From Bacteroidales bacterium (GTDB lineage Bacteria > Bacteroidota > Bacteroidia > Bacteroidales > UBA1402), in assembly GCA_017464285.1 (NCBI GenBank), contig JAFUDT010000007.1, positions 1-64,000 on the forward strand: a DNA stretch of 64,000 nt, in the 5' to 3' direction. How positions within the stretch are numbered: position 1 is the first letter of the stretch; each line of letters begins with the position of its first letter. The notes below the pieces were generated by a model that was given only the letters and a program-made list of their open reading frames with translations, did no database searches and had not been told where the DNA came from. The translations under genes and the position numbers were made by a program. Shown in pieces: positions 17,910 to 26,222 of this stretch.

Positions 17910-17939
17910 CAAAGGTACATAAAAAACTCATTGCGGCAA
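17910..17939 (-). promoter_or_regulatory. Bacteroidetes promoter for SRP RNA-tRNA-Thr
   Basis: Minus-strand TTG (17937-17939), 19 bases, TACCTTTG (17910-17917). The RNA begins six bases downstream at 17904. Confidence 0.78.
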
Positions 17940-17961
17940 GCCTTCCAAGAAAAAATTGTAT

Positions 17962-17969
17962 TACCTTTG
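17962..17969 (+). promoter_or_regulatory. Probable -7 element for the DUF4199-apbE operon
   Basis: TACCTTTG matches TAnnTTTG, about 31 bases before the ATG at 18001. The upstream TTG box is not at standard spacing. Confidence 0.5.
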
Positions 17970-18000
17970 CATCTCACTGACATAAAACGGAAAAGACATT

Positions 18001-18567
18001 ATGGAGAATTTACAACCGGAAGACAAACGTGTCCGTCCCGAAAACATTACCGGAAAATACCGCGTGGCAGCTCGGTTTGGGCTCTACCTGGGCCTTTACA
18101 TGGGTCTGTTCTATCTGCTCGGAGCCTTCTTCCCCAACCAGGGGCTGGTCAAGACCCTCTGTTCACTGGCCGAACTGGCGATGTTCTTTATCGCCTATTT
18201 CATGGTCAAGAAATACCGTGACCAGTATCAGGATGGTTTTATCAGTTTCAGGCAGGCCTGGAGTTTCAGTTTCTGGCTCTACACTTTCACAGCCATTATC
18301 CTCTCGGCCTTCATCTACATCCACATGCAGTTTCTCCAGCCTGACTACCTGGCCGATACGTTCAACCAGGTGCTGGCCATGCTCGAAGAGCTGAACTATC
18401 CCTCCGAGCAGATGGATGCCCTGATCGATTTCGGTGTTCCCTCGGCCATCCAGGTCACCTTTGTCTATCTCTGGGTCTACATTATCGGCGGAGCGCTCCT
18501 GTCGCTTATCAACGCCGCTATCGTTAAAAAAGAGAACCTCTTCCCGGAAACCCCGCAGCAAGCTTAA
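18001..18567 (+). CDS. DUF4199 family membrane protein (188 aa)
   Basis: A small integral membrane protein with four hydrophobic segments (near residues 25-45, 52-70, 82-105 and 150-175), matching the Bacteroidetes DUF4199 family. No catalytic motif is visible. The gene ends one base before the glycosyltransferase gene, and this pairing is frequent in the phylum, so it may help present or flip the transferase substrate. That role is inference. Confidence 0.85.
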   Translation: MENLQPEDKRVRPENITGKYRVAARFGLYLGLYMGLFYLLGAFFPNQGLVKTLCSLAELAMFFIAYFMVKKYRDQYQDGFISFRQAWSFSFWLYTFTAIILSAFIYIHMQFLQPDYLADTFNQVLAMLEELNYPSEQMDALIDFGVPSAIQVTFVYLWVYIIGGALLSLINAAIVKKENLFPETPQQA

Positions 18568-18568
18568 C

Positions 18569-19522
18569 ATGGACCTCAGTATCGTCATCCCTCTCTATAA
18601 TGAAGCTGAGTCCCTCAACGACCTGTTCGAGTGGATTCAGCGAGTCATGAGCGAGCAACAGCTCAGCTATGAGGTAATCTTCGTCAACGACGGGTCGACT
18701 GATGAATCCTGGCAGACGATCACCGATTTGCAGAGCCGTTTTCCGGGAACGGTCAAAGGCATCAAATTCCGTCGAAACTACGGCAAGTCACCGGCCCTAT
18801 TCTGTGGTTTCAAAAAGGCAGAAGGGGATATTGTCGTCACCATGGATGCCGACCTGCAAGACAGCCCGGAGGAAATTCCGGAAATGCGCCGCATGATTCT
18901 TGAAGACGGTTACGACCTGGTGTCCGGATGGAAAAAGAAACGCTACGACTCCAAACTGGGCAAGAACCTGCCTTCCAAACTGTTCAACGCCACCGCCCGC
19001 AAAATCACGGGCATCAGGCTGCATGACATGAACTGCGGCCTGAAGGCTTATCGGCGCGAGGTGGTCAAGAACATCGAAGTGTATGGCGAGATGCACCGCT
19101 ATATCCCCTACCTGGCCAAGAATGCCGGCTTCGACCATATCGGTGAGAAAGTCGTCCATCACCAGAAAAGGAAATACGGCCGATCCAAATTCGGAGCCAG
19201 TCGCTTTGTACACGGCTATCTCGATCTGCTTAGCCTGTGGTTCCTTTCAAAGTTCGGCAAGCAGCCCATGTATTTCTTCGGTCTGATCGGCAGTCTGCTG
19301 TTTCTGCTGGGCTTTATCGCCGTCATCGTCATCGGCGTCATGAAGCTCTCGGCCCTGCACAAGGGGGTGCCTGCTCCGCTGGTCACCGACATGCCTTATT
19401 TCTACCTGGCGCTGACCTGCATTCTGTTGGGGACTCAGCTGTTCCTGAGCGGATTTATCGCTGAATTGATTTCACGCAACGCCTCCGAGCGCAACAACTA
19501 CATCATTGAAAAAGAGATTTAG
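18569..19522 (+). CDS. Family 2 glycosyltransferase with two C-terminal membrane segments (GtrB/DPM1-like, 317 aa)
   Basis: Transfers a sugar from a nucleotide donor, probably to a polyprenyl phosphate on the inner leaflet. The start at 18569 gives the canonical opening MDLSIVIPLYNEAESL, then VNDGSTDESW and the metal-binding MDADLQDSPEEI (DxD). Two C-terminal transmembrane segments (about residues 228-255 and 275-305) fit the GtrB/DPM1-like group. It overlaps the next gene by 17 bases, so the operon is translationally tight. Confidence 0.92.
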   Translation: MDLSIVIPLYNEAESLNDLFEWIQRVMSEQQLSYEVIFVNDGSTDESWQTITDLQSRFPGTVKGIKFRRNYGKSPALFCGFKKAEGDIVVTMDADLQDSPEEIPEMRRMILEDGYDLVSGWKKKRYDSKLGKNLPSKLFNATARKITGIRLHDMNCGLKAYRREVVKNIEVYGEMHRYIPYLAKNAGFDHIGEKVVHHQKRKYGRSKFGASRFVHGYLDLLSLWFLSKFGKQPMYFFGLIGSLLFLLGFIAVIVIGVMKLSALHKGVPAPLVTDMPYFYLALTCILLGTQLFLSGFIAELISRNASERNNYIIEKEI

Positions 19523-20000
19523 CATATACCAGTACTGGCCCCTTCTGCTGCTGTCGGCCTGGCTGCCGGTTCTTTCATGCGACGAAGGTCAGGGGAACTG
19601 CTATACGGAAACCGATGTCAGCTTGGGAGCCGCCTTTTACCGTATCGACTCCACCATGACCGAGAGAGCCTGCACACTCCAGGTTGTCGTCAAAGGCCTG
19701 GAGCAGGAAACGGCGCTCTACGACACCGTCAGCGTGTCTTCCATCCAGCTACCCCTGCAGCCTACGCTAAGCCAGACTGACTATCTGATACGTCTGACGC
19801 CCGATTCTGTCTGGTATAGTGACACACTGCACATTTACCACAACAACCGGTCTCGTTTTCTGTCGATGGAATGCGGCGGCATCGTCACTCATCAGATTAC
19901 CGGTCTGCAGACCAGCCGGCACTTCATCCGGGATGCTGTCATTCTGGACGATCAAGTTGTCAATCAAGCCTCCGTCCATGTCAAGATTTACCTGCCATAG
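19506..20000 (+). CDS. DUF6452 family lipoprotein (164 aa)
   Basis: The signal peptide and lipobox (LLLSAWLPVLSC) precede a short beta-rich domain containing GNCYTETDVSLGAAFYRID, matching the Bacteroidetes DUF6452 family. It overlaps the glycosyltransferase gene by 17 bases and the DUF6048 gene by 23. DUF6452 and DUF6048 genes are habitual neighbours, suggesting one envelope function of unknown nature. Confidence 0.82.
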   Translation: MKKRFSIYQYWPLLLLSAWLPVLSCDEGQGNCYTETDVSLGAAFYRIDSTMTERACTLQVVVKGLEQETALYDTVSVSSIQLPLQPTLSQTDYLIRLTPDSVWYSDTLHIYHNNRSRFLSMECGGIVTHQITGLQTSRHFIRDAVILDDQVVNQASVHVKIYLP

Positions 20001-20664
20001 TAAAACCGCCTGCCTGCTGGGTTATCTGCTGATGTGCGTCCTGCCCCTTTGGTCGGCCCCCAAGGAGCGGCCCAAAACAGAGCGAGACACCGTCCTGTAT
20101 CACGGCAGCTACCTGGGCACCGACTTTGTCCAGGATGCACTGACTGTCATGGGCAAGAACGGCAGTATCAACCTGACGGCCGACATCAACCTCCGCAACA
20201 AATACCTACCCTCGCTGGAAGTGGGATATGCGCCCTTTTCCATGACCGCGGACAATGGCATCGAAGCTGGCGGACAAGGGTATTTCGGCAAAATCGGCGT
20301 CAATCTGCCCATCTCCTATTTCGGGCCGGACGCCGAAAACATGTTCTTCGCCGGCTTGCACTATGGACTGGGCTTCTACGATTATCATCTGCAGAACGTG
20401 CCCTTCCAGGCCGGCTACTGGAATACGGCCTATACCAGCCATTTCATGGAAGAGCATTCCAACGCCCACTGGCTGGAAGTGACAGGCGGTATGCGCATGC
20501 AGATCAGCGGGCCGCTGTTCCTGGGCTGGACAGTGCGTTGGAAAAGAGTTTTGAAAACGGACGAGGGAGAACATGGCACAGCCCCCTTTATCCCAGGCTT
20601 CGGCAAAAACCAGACCTCCAATTTCACTTTTGGCTTCTGCCTTTATTACCGGCTGCCCTGGTAG
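19978..20664 (+). CDS. DUF6048 family outer membrane protein (228 aa)
   Basis: A signal peptide at residues 1-26 is followed by alternating beta strands ending in aromatic residues (FTFGFCLYYRLPW), as expected for an outer membrane beta-barrel of the DUF6048 family. The start at 19978 is preferred over earlier codons because it opens the signal peptide. Paired with the DUF6452 lipoprotein just upstream; function unknown. Confidence 0.82.
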   Translation: MSRFTCHSKTACLLGYLLMCVLPLWSAPKERPKTERDTVLYHGSYLGTDFVQDALTVMGKNGSINLTADINLRNKYLPSLEVGYAPFSMTADNGIEAGGQGYFGKIGVNLPISYFGPDAENMFFAGLHYGLGFYDYHLQNVPFQAGYWNTAYTSHFMEEHSNAHWLEVTGGMRMQISGPLFLGWTVRWKRVLKTDEGEHGTAPFIPGFGKNQTSNFTFGFCLYYRLPW

Positions 20665-20675
20665 CCTCGCTTGCC

Positions 20676-21713
20676 ATGAAAAGAATCAGACTATCCTGCC
20701 AAATCCGGACCGTCCTACTGTCTGTCCTGGTTCTCGGTTGTATGACGGCCTGCCGGCAACAGGCGTTTCAGCATCATACGGGTGAAGTTTTCCATACCAG
20801 CTATCATATCCAGTATGCCTCTGCAGAGAGTCTTTTGCCTGACATCACCGCCTGCCTGGACAGCATCAATGCCTCGCTGTCGATGTTCAATCCACATTCT
20901 ACCCTGAGCCGCATCAACCGGGCCGAGGCTGGGCCGGTGGACATATCCTCCGACAGACTGGCCTGCCTCATGATAGCCAGGTCCCTTGAAATATCCCGCC
21001 TGACAGCAGGGGCCTTCGATATCACCGTTGCTCCGCTGGTCAACCTGTGGGGATTCGGGCCGCAGGAACAAAGACCGGCAACGGACAAGGCCATTGACAG
21101 CCTGCTGAGTTTTGTCGGCTATCACCACATCAGCTTTGATACCGAAAACGGACTGTTATACAAATCGGACAGGCGGATCTCGCTCGATGCCTCGGCCATT
21201 GCCAAGGGCTATGCCTGCGACGTGGTGGCCGGACTGCTGGAAAAGCATGGCATTGCGGACTATCTGATAGAGATCGGAGGTGAAATCAGGATGGACGGGC
21301 ACAATGCCCAAGGGGAAGTCTGGAAAGTGGGCATTGACCGTCCCATGGACGACCCCATGGCTGCCCGCCGGGAACTGCAATCGGTATTGCAGGTGACCGG
21401 TCGCGGACTGGCCACTTCGGGCAACTACCGCAATTTTTACGTGCAGGACGGAAGCAAGATCGCCCACACCATCGACCCTCGAAGCGGGTATCCCGTCGAA
21501 AACGGTCTGCTCAGCGCCACTGTGACTGCCCCCGACTGTCTCACGGCCGATGCGCTGGCCACCGCCTTCATGGTAATGGGGACAGAAAAGGCCGTACAAT
21601 TGACGGACAGCCTTCCCTATATCGATGCCTATCTGATATACAGCGATGGCTCAGGCCAGCTTCGCACCTGGTGCAGCGCCTCTTTGCGAGGCTGCCTCAA
21701 AGAGCTGGAATAG
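20676..21713 (+). CDS. apbE: FAD:protein FMN transferase (ApbE family lipoprotein)
   Basis: Covalently attaches FMN from FAD to Thr/Ser of exported or membrane flavoproteins such as NQR and RNF subunits, acting in the periplasm. The start at 20676 gives a lipoprotein signal (...LLSVLVLGCMTAC). Family motifs are intact: DASAIAKGYACD, the substrate loop EIGGEIRMDG, HTIDPRSGYPV, and the metal-binding TADALATAFMVMG. At 345 residues it is normal length. It lies 11 bases after the DUF6048 gene and ends the operon. Convergent with pfkA, three bases apart. Confidence 0.94.
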   Translation: MKRIRLSCQIRTVLLSVLVLGCMTACRQQAFQHHTGEVFHTSYHIQYASAESLLPDITACLDSINASLSMFNPHSTLSRINRAEAGPVDISSDRLACLMIARSLEISRLTAGAFDITVAPLVNLWGFGPQEQRPATDKAIDSLLSFVGYHHISFDTENGLLYKSDRRISLDASAIAKGYACDVVAGLLEKHGIADYLIEIGGEIRMDGHNAQGEVWKVGIDRPMDDPMAARRELQSVLQVTGRGLATSGNYRNFYVQDGSKIAHTIDPRSGYPVENGLLSATVTAPDCLTADALATAFMVMGTEKAVQLTDSLPYIDAYLIYSDGSGQLRTWCSASLRGCLKELE

Positions 21714-21716
21714 AGC

Positions 21717-22697
21717 TCAGATGGACAGGGTCCGGAGCACTTTCAGCAGTTCAGGATCGATGGGCTTGTCGTTCTTGATGGCCTTAGTGAAAGGCACTGA
21801 GACAATCAGGTTGTTGTTAATGCCCATCATCACGTTGCGCTGACCGTCCAGAAGCGCCTCAACGGCAGCTTCGCCCAAGCGGCTGGCCAGGATACGGTCG
21901 TAAGCCGTCGGAGAACCGCCGCGCTGAACATGGCCCAGAATAACCACGCGCACATCATAGCCGGGATATTCGTTTTTGACACGCTCAGCATAGTGCATGG
22001 CTCCACCTGTAATCTCACTTTCGGCCACCAAGACAATGCTGCTGTTCTTGGATTTGCGAAATCCGTGCTCGATAAGTTCGGCCAGTTGGTCGACTTCAGT
22101 GGAGATTTCAGGAATGATAGCGGCCTCGGCACCGGAGGCAATCGCTCCGTTCAAGGCCAGAAAGCCGGCATCACGCCCCATCACCTCGATAAAGAACAGG
22201 CGTTCATGGGACGAGGCCGTATCACGTACCTTATCCACAGCATCCAGGATGGTATTCAGGGCTGTATCATAGCCAATAGTGAAGTTTGTCCCCCAAATAT
22301 CGTTGTCGATGGTGCCCGGCAGGCCGACAACAGGAAAATCGAATTCCGAGGTAAACTGGCGGGCTCCCGTCAGGGTACCGTCACCGCCAATGACCACCAA
22401 AGCATCTATTTCTTCGCGCCTTAGGGTGTCATACGCCTGCTGACGGCCCTCTGGGGTACGGAATTCGTCACAGCGGGCCGTCTTCAGAATCGTACCGCCC
22501 TGTTGGATGATGTTGCTCACATCCTGAGTCTTGAATTCCTTGATTTCTCCTGTTATCAGGCCTTTGTAGCCACGATATATTCCTTTCACCTTAAGGCCGT
22601 TATAAATAGAGGTCCGGGTGACCGCCCGGATGGCCGCATTCATACCGGGGGCATCGCCTCCGGAAGTAAGAATGCCGATTGTTTTGATTGCTGACAT
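21717..22697 (-). CDS. pfkA: ATP-dependent 6-phosphofructokinase
   Basis: Phosphorylates fructose 6-phosphate to fructose 1,6-bisphosphate in glycolysis. Cytosolic, 326 residues, full length. Visible motifs are [13 protein letters not shown] (nucleotide site), [25 protein letters not shown] (catalytic Asp) and [13 protein letters not shown] (substrate site). GGDGT with Gly supports ATP rather than pyrophosphate use. It lies 38 bases downstream of the methyltransferase gene with no clear promoter between. Confidence 0.96.
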   Translation of the reverse strand: MSAIKTIGILTSGGDAPGMNAAIRAVTRTSIYNGLKVKGIYRGYKGLITGEIKEFKTQDVSNIIQQGGTILKTARCDEFRTPEGRQQAYDTLRREEIDALVVIGGDGTLTGARQFTSEFDFPVVGLPGTIDNDIWGTNFTIGYDTALNTILDAVDKVRDTASSHERLFFIEVMGRDAGFLALNGAIASGAEAAIIPEISTEVDQLAELIEHGFRKSKNSSIVLVAESEITGGAMHYAERVKNEYPGYDVRVVILGHVQRGGSPTAYDRILASRLGEAAVEALLDGQRNVMMGINNNLIVSVPFTKAIKNDKPIDPELLKVLRTLSI

Positions 22698-22735
22698 GGT
22701 TTATATTGTTGACATGTAATGATTCTCTCTTCCGC

Positions 22736-23368
22736 TTACCAGCGAAGGCAATAAGACTGTCGGGGCAGTTCTTCCCGGAAAAACAGCCAGCCGCAGTCGA
22801 AGGCCTCAATGTCGAGATGCACCCCGGGAAGTGCTGCCAGCTGCTGCCAGACCCGGTACTTTTCGGGGCTGTCATGTATGCCCAGCACGACCATCGCTCC
22901 CTGGCATCCCAGTTCTTCGGCCACCACCGCGGCCGAACGCAACAGTTCTTCGGCCGTCAGCGAGGGATAGAAAACCGCCAGCCGGCAAGGGTAGTCCTGC
23001 AGGGCAGCGGCTATGGCCGCTTCGCTCACCTGATCCATATAGATGAAGGAGGCCTTCAGGCAACCGCGCTGCAGATACTGGGCAGTCACACCGTCGCCAC
23101 GGCCGACCTCCAGAATGTTTTCCGGCTGAAGAAACAGGCTCATGCGGAAAAGCATCCTCCCCTGCTTCCACGGCAGACACTGCCTCCGGACATTGGGGCT
23201 GAGCGTGGAACGGATATCCTCGACTTCTTCATAGCAGTAGTAAGGATAACCTTCCTCAAGGACATCCGTTATCAGCCGATAGGCAAAAGGCGAGTGTACT
23301 CCCAGTCCATGCCTGTGACGCGAGGTCAGGCCTAGACGTAAACGCTGGCAGAAACGATACATATTCAT
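22736..23368 (-). CDS. Class I SAM-dependent methyltransferase-like protein (210 aa)
   Basis: The N-terminal GLGVHSPFAYRLITDVLEE is a hallmark of a Bacteroidetes-specific methyltransferase group. The SAM-binding glycine loop is ENILEVGRGDGVTAQYL, and a Rossmann-like core follows. The substrate cannot be inferred. It is probably cotranscribed with pfkA. Confidence 0.78.
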   Translation of the reverse strand: MNMYRFCQRLRLGLTSRHRHGLGVHSPFAYRLITDVLEEGYPYYCYEEVEDIRSTLSPNVRRQCLPWKQGRMLFRMSLFLQPENILEVGRGDGVTAQYLQRGCLKASFIYMDQVSEAAIAAALQDYPCRLAVFYPSLTAEELLRSAAVVAEELGCQGAMVVLGIHDSPEKYRVWQQLAALPGVHLDIEAFDCGWLFFREELPRQSYCLRW

Positions 23369-23467
23369 CCGGTGCCTCCTTTTGGTCAGACAAAATTAGT
23401 ATAAGCAAAGGGTAAATGCAAGCCTGGTTTTTTCGTATTTTCGCATGGCTGATATTCAAATTATTAT

Positions 23468-23475
23468 TACTTTTG
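23468..23475 (+). promoter_or_regulatory. Probable -7 element for the cobalamin adenosyltransferase gene
   Basis: TACTTTTG fits TAnnTTTG and lies 28 bases before the ATG at 23504. The rest of 23369-23503 is AT-rich; I see no cobalamin riboswitch in it. Confidence 0.48.
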
Positions 23476-23503
23476 ATGCTGCAAAATCGATCGGCAAACC
23501 GAC

Positions 23504-24067
23504 ATGAAAATCTACACCAAGACAGGAGATCAGGGACAGACCAGCCTTATCGGAGGCACCAGTGTCAGCAAAGACGATCTCAGAATCGAAGCCTACGGCT
23601 GCATTGACGAGCTGAACGCCCAACTGGCCATGTTGCGCGAGTTTCTGCAGAGTGAACACCGGCAAGAACACATCATCGACATCCAGAAGCATTTGTTCCG
23701 TATCAGCGCCCAACTGGCCACGCCAGAAGACTGCAGGCAGGACCGGATTCTCGATAATTACCAGAAAGTAAGCATTATCTCGGGCAAACTTATCCGGGAA
23801 CTGGAAACCGAAATCGACCTTATCGAGGCCACCCTGCCTCCTATGCACAGCTTTGTCATTCCAGGGGGGAACAAAGCCTCCGCCCAGTGCCATATCTGCC
23901 GAACCGTCTGCCGCCGGGCCGAACGCTGCTGTGTGGCATTGCAGGCTGTACATCCTGTCGATCCGCAGATCATTGTCTATCTGAACCGTCTGTCCGACTA
24001 CCTTTTTGTCGTGGCTCGCAAGCTTTGTCTGAACGAGACGGAAGAGCTTTATTGGGATGGCCTCTGA
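23504..24067 (+). CDS. Cob(I)yrinic acid a,c-diamide adenosyltransferase, PduO type
   Basis: Converts cob(I)alamin to adenosylcobalamin with ATP. It opens with the ATP-binding motif KIYTKTGDQGQTSLIGG, then YGCIDELNAQLA, and later the helix CRTVCRRAERCC with the conserved RxxxR pattern. At 187 residues it matches the trimeric five-helix PduO family. It stands alone with its own promoter element and a terminator. The coenzyme would serve B12-dependent enzymes not in this window. Confidence 0.95.
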   Translation: MKIYTKTGDQGQTSLIGGTSVSKDDLRIEAYGCIDELNAQLAMLREFLQSEHRQEHIIDIQKHLFRISAQLATPEDCRQDRILDNYQKVSIISGKLIRELETEIDLIEATLPPMHSFVIPGGNKASAQCHICRTVCRRAERCCVALQAVHPVDPQIIVYLNRLSDYLFVVARKLCLNETEELYWDGL

Positions 24068-24074
24068 CCCACCA

Positions 24075-24098
24075 AAAGGCCCTTCAATAAAGGGCTTT
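24075..24098 (+). terminator. Hairpin terminator after the adenosyltransferase gene
   Basis: GCCCTT and AAGGGC pair around CAATA, extended by G-T and A-T pairs, then TTTAA. The T-run is short. Confidence 0.6.
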
Positions 24099-24116
24099 AA
24101 GGGAGATGTGGATTAA

Positions 24117-24135
24117 CGTGTTGATTTTCAACACG
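24117..24135. repeat. Perfect 8-base dyad upstream of the DUF2795 promoter
   Basis: CGTGTTGA-TTT-TCAACACG, an exact stem with a three-base loop, lies about 40 bases before the TTTG box at 24176. Without a T-run it could be an operator or a weak second terminator. Confidence 0.55.
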
Positions 24136-24175
24136 ATAAAAACAGCGGATTTGCCCATTTTTTTTGGTGATTTAA

Positions 24176-24206
24176 TTTGTTTTTCCTGATTATTATTCTA
24201 CTTTTG
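24176..24206 (+). promoter_or_regulatory. Bacteroidetes promoter for DUF2795 and possibly fhs
   Basis: TTTG (24176-24179), 19 bases, TACTTTTG (24199-24206), 35 bases before the ATG at 24242. Confidence 0.78.
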
Positions 24207-24241
24207 CGGCCGCAAACAGGAAAACTTAAAAAAGAATTACC

Positions 24242-24463
24242 ATGTATTGGACCTTAGAATTAGCATCAAAACTGGAAGACGCGCCGTGGCCTGCCACCAA
24301 AGACGAACTCATTGACTACGCCATCCGCTCCGGGACTCCTCTGGAAGTTATCGAGAACCTGCAGGAGATAGAAGACGAAGGCGATATTTACGAAAGCATG
24401 GAAGATCTCTGGCCTGACTATCCCAGCAAGGAAGATTTTTTCTTTGACGAGGAAGAATATTAA
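24242..24463 (+). CDS. DUF2795 domain protein (73 aa)
   Basis: A small, strongly acidic protein (MYWTLELASKLEDAPWPATK...), matching the DUF2795 family: helix, PATKDELIDYAIRSG, helix, then an acidic tail ending DEEEY. It is conserved as a short stand-alone protein in Bacteroidetes; function unknown. A strong promoter sits just upstream and formate-THF ligase starts 78 bases after its stop, possibly on the same transcript. Confidence 0.85.
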   Translation: MYWTLELASKLEDAPWPATKDELIDYAIRSGTPLEVIENLQEIEDEGDIYESMEDLWPDYPSKEDFFFDEEEY

Positions 24464-24541
24464 TTGTCAATATAACAGGCTGTGTACAGACAAGATACAC
24501 GGTTTGTTTTTGTCTATAAGAAAAACACTTGACTTACCCCT

Positions 24542-26221
24542 ATGAAAACTGACATACAGATTGCACGGGAATGTGAGCTGAAGCCCATCAGCAAAATCGC
24601 AGAGCAATTGGGTATGGATCCCGAGAAGATAGAGCCCTATGGCCGTTTCATGGCCAAGGTGCCCATCGAGCTCATCGACGAAAAGAAAGTCCGTCAGAGC
24701 CGCCTCATCCTGGTGACTGCCATCAGTCCGACGAAAGCCGGTATCGGCAAGACTACCGTCAGCATCGGCCTGACACTGGGCCTGAACAAGATAGGCAAAA
24801 ATGCAGCCGTTGCTCTCCGTGAACCCTCATTGGGACCCTGTTTCGGCATGAAGGGCGGTGCCGCCGGCGGCGGCTATGCCCAAGTGCTGCCCATGGAGAA
24901 AATCAATCTGCACTTCACAGGGGATTTCCATGCGGTTACTTCGGCCCACAATACCATCAGCGCCCTGCTCGACAACTATCTATACCAACACCGCAACGAT
25001 GGTTTTTCGCTACGAGAGATATTCTGGAAACGCGTACTTGATGTAAACGACCGCGCCCTGCGCGACATAGTGACCGGACTCCGCGGAAACGGTGTAGTGT
25101 CAGCGACAGGATTCGATATCACTCCGGCATCGGAATTGATGGCCATTCTCTGTCTGGCAAGCAGTGAGGAGGATCTGCAGAGACGTATCGAAAACATCGT
25201 CTTGGGCATCACGGCCGAAGGTAAGCCCTTCAGAGTGAAAGATCTGGGGGTAGCCGGAGCCATCACCGTCCTGATGCGCGATGCCCTCAAGCCCAATCTG
25301 GTACAGACTACGGAGAATACCCCCGCCTATATCCACGGGGGGCCATTTGCCAATATCGCACACGGCTGTTCAAGCGTACTGGCTACGAAGATGGCCATGA
25401 CCTTCAGCGACTATGTGGTGACCGAGGCAGGCTTCGGTGCAGATCTCGGAGCCGAGAAATTCTTCGACATCAAGTGCCGCAAGACGGGACTGCAACCCCG
25501 ACTGGTTGTCATTGTTGCGACCACCCAGGGGCTGAAGATGCACGGGGGCGTTGACATTGAGCATATCAAGGAGCCCAATGCCCAAGGACTGACCGAGGGA
25601 CTGAAAAACCTCAATCGCCATATCCGCAACATGCTGGGCTTCGGACAGCCGGTCGTTGTCACGCTTAACCGCTACGACACCGACCTGGAGGAAGAAATAG
25701 ACATCGTACGCAAAAACTGTGAAGATCTGGGGGTGGGCTTTGCCGTCAATGAAGCTTTCCTGCGGGGCGGCGAAGGAGCTGTTGAGCTGGCACAGACTGT
25801 CGTTGACACCATTGAAAAGCAACAGCCGCTGCCCATCCATTTCACTTACAAGGAGGCCGACAAGCTGGAAGACAAGATAGAAAAAGTATGTACCTGCATT
25901 TACGGTGCCTCCGGTGTGGAGTACAGTAAAACGGCCAAGAAGAAACTTGAGTCGCTGCGTGCCACTTTCTCCGATGAAGAAAACGTGATTGCCCGCTATC
26001 CTGTCTGCATCGCCAAGACGCAGTTCTCGTTTACGGCAGACTCCACCCGTTACGGCTCACCGGAAGGCTTCACCATCCGCATCCGCGACATTATTCTCAA
26101 CTGCGGCAGCGAAATGATTGTCGCCATTGCCGGAGACATGCTCCGCATGCCAGGACTGCCCAAGAGCCCGCAGGCCGAGCGCATCAGTATCGTGAACGGG
26201 GAAATTGAGGGGCTCTCGTAA
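24542..26221 (+). CDS. fhs: Formate--tetrahydrofolate ligase
   Basis: Makes 10-formyl-THF from formate, THF and ATP, feeding purine synthesis and one-carbon transfer. Cytosolic, 559 residues, normal length. Motifs present: the P-loop [35 protein letters not shown], and [14 protein letters not shown] in the folate/formyl-phosphate site. It follows DUF2795 by 78 bases, in which I see no full promoter and no folate riboswitch. Links functionally to gcvT at 15733. Confidence 0.97.
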   Translation: MKTDIQIARECELKPISKIAEQLGMDPEKIEPYGRFMAKVPIELIDEKKVRQSRLILVTAISPTKAGIGKTTVSIGLTLGLNKIGKNAAVALREPSLGPCFGMKGGAAGGGYAQVLPMEKINLHFTGDFHAVTSAHNTISALLDNYLYQHRNDGFSLREIFWKRVLDVNDRALRDIVTGLRGNGVVSATGFDITPASELMAILCLASSEEDLQRRIENIVLGITAEGKPFRVKDLGVAGAITVLMRDALKPNLVQTTENTPAYIHGGPFANIAHGCSSVLATKMAMTFSDYVVTEAGFGADLGAEKFFDIKCRKTGLQPRLVVIVATTQGLKMHGGVDIEHIKEPNAQGLTEGLKNLNRHIRNMLGFGQPVVVTLNRYDTDLEEEIDIVRKNCEDLGVGFAVNEAFLRGGEGAVELAQTVVDTIEKQQPLPIHFTYKEADKLEDKIEKVCTCIYGASGVEYSKTAKKKLESLRATFSDEENVIARYPVCIAKTQFSFTADSTRYGSPEGFTIRIRDIILNCGSEMIVAIAGDMLRMPGLPKSPQAERISIVNGEIEGLS

Positions 26222-26222
26222 A

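Noticed and set aside
20034..20675. Open frame upstream of apbE that would extend the protein by 214 residues
   Set aside because: It overlaps the DUF6048 gene in another frame, and the ATG at 20676 opens a proper lipoprotein signal.
23369..23503. Cobalamin riboswitch upstream of the adenosyltransferase
   Set aside because: The region is only about 135 bases, AT-rich, and has no recognisable B12-box-like element.
24464..24541. Folate riboswitch upstream of fhs
   Set aside because: Too short and without a stable conserved fold; only a weak GTGTA/TACAC dyad is seen.
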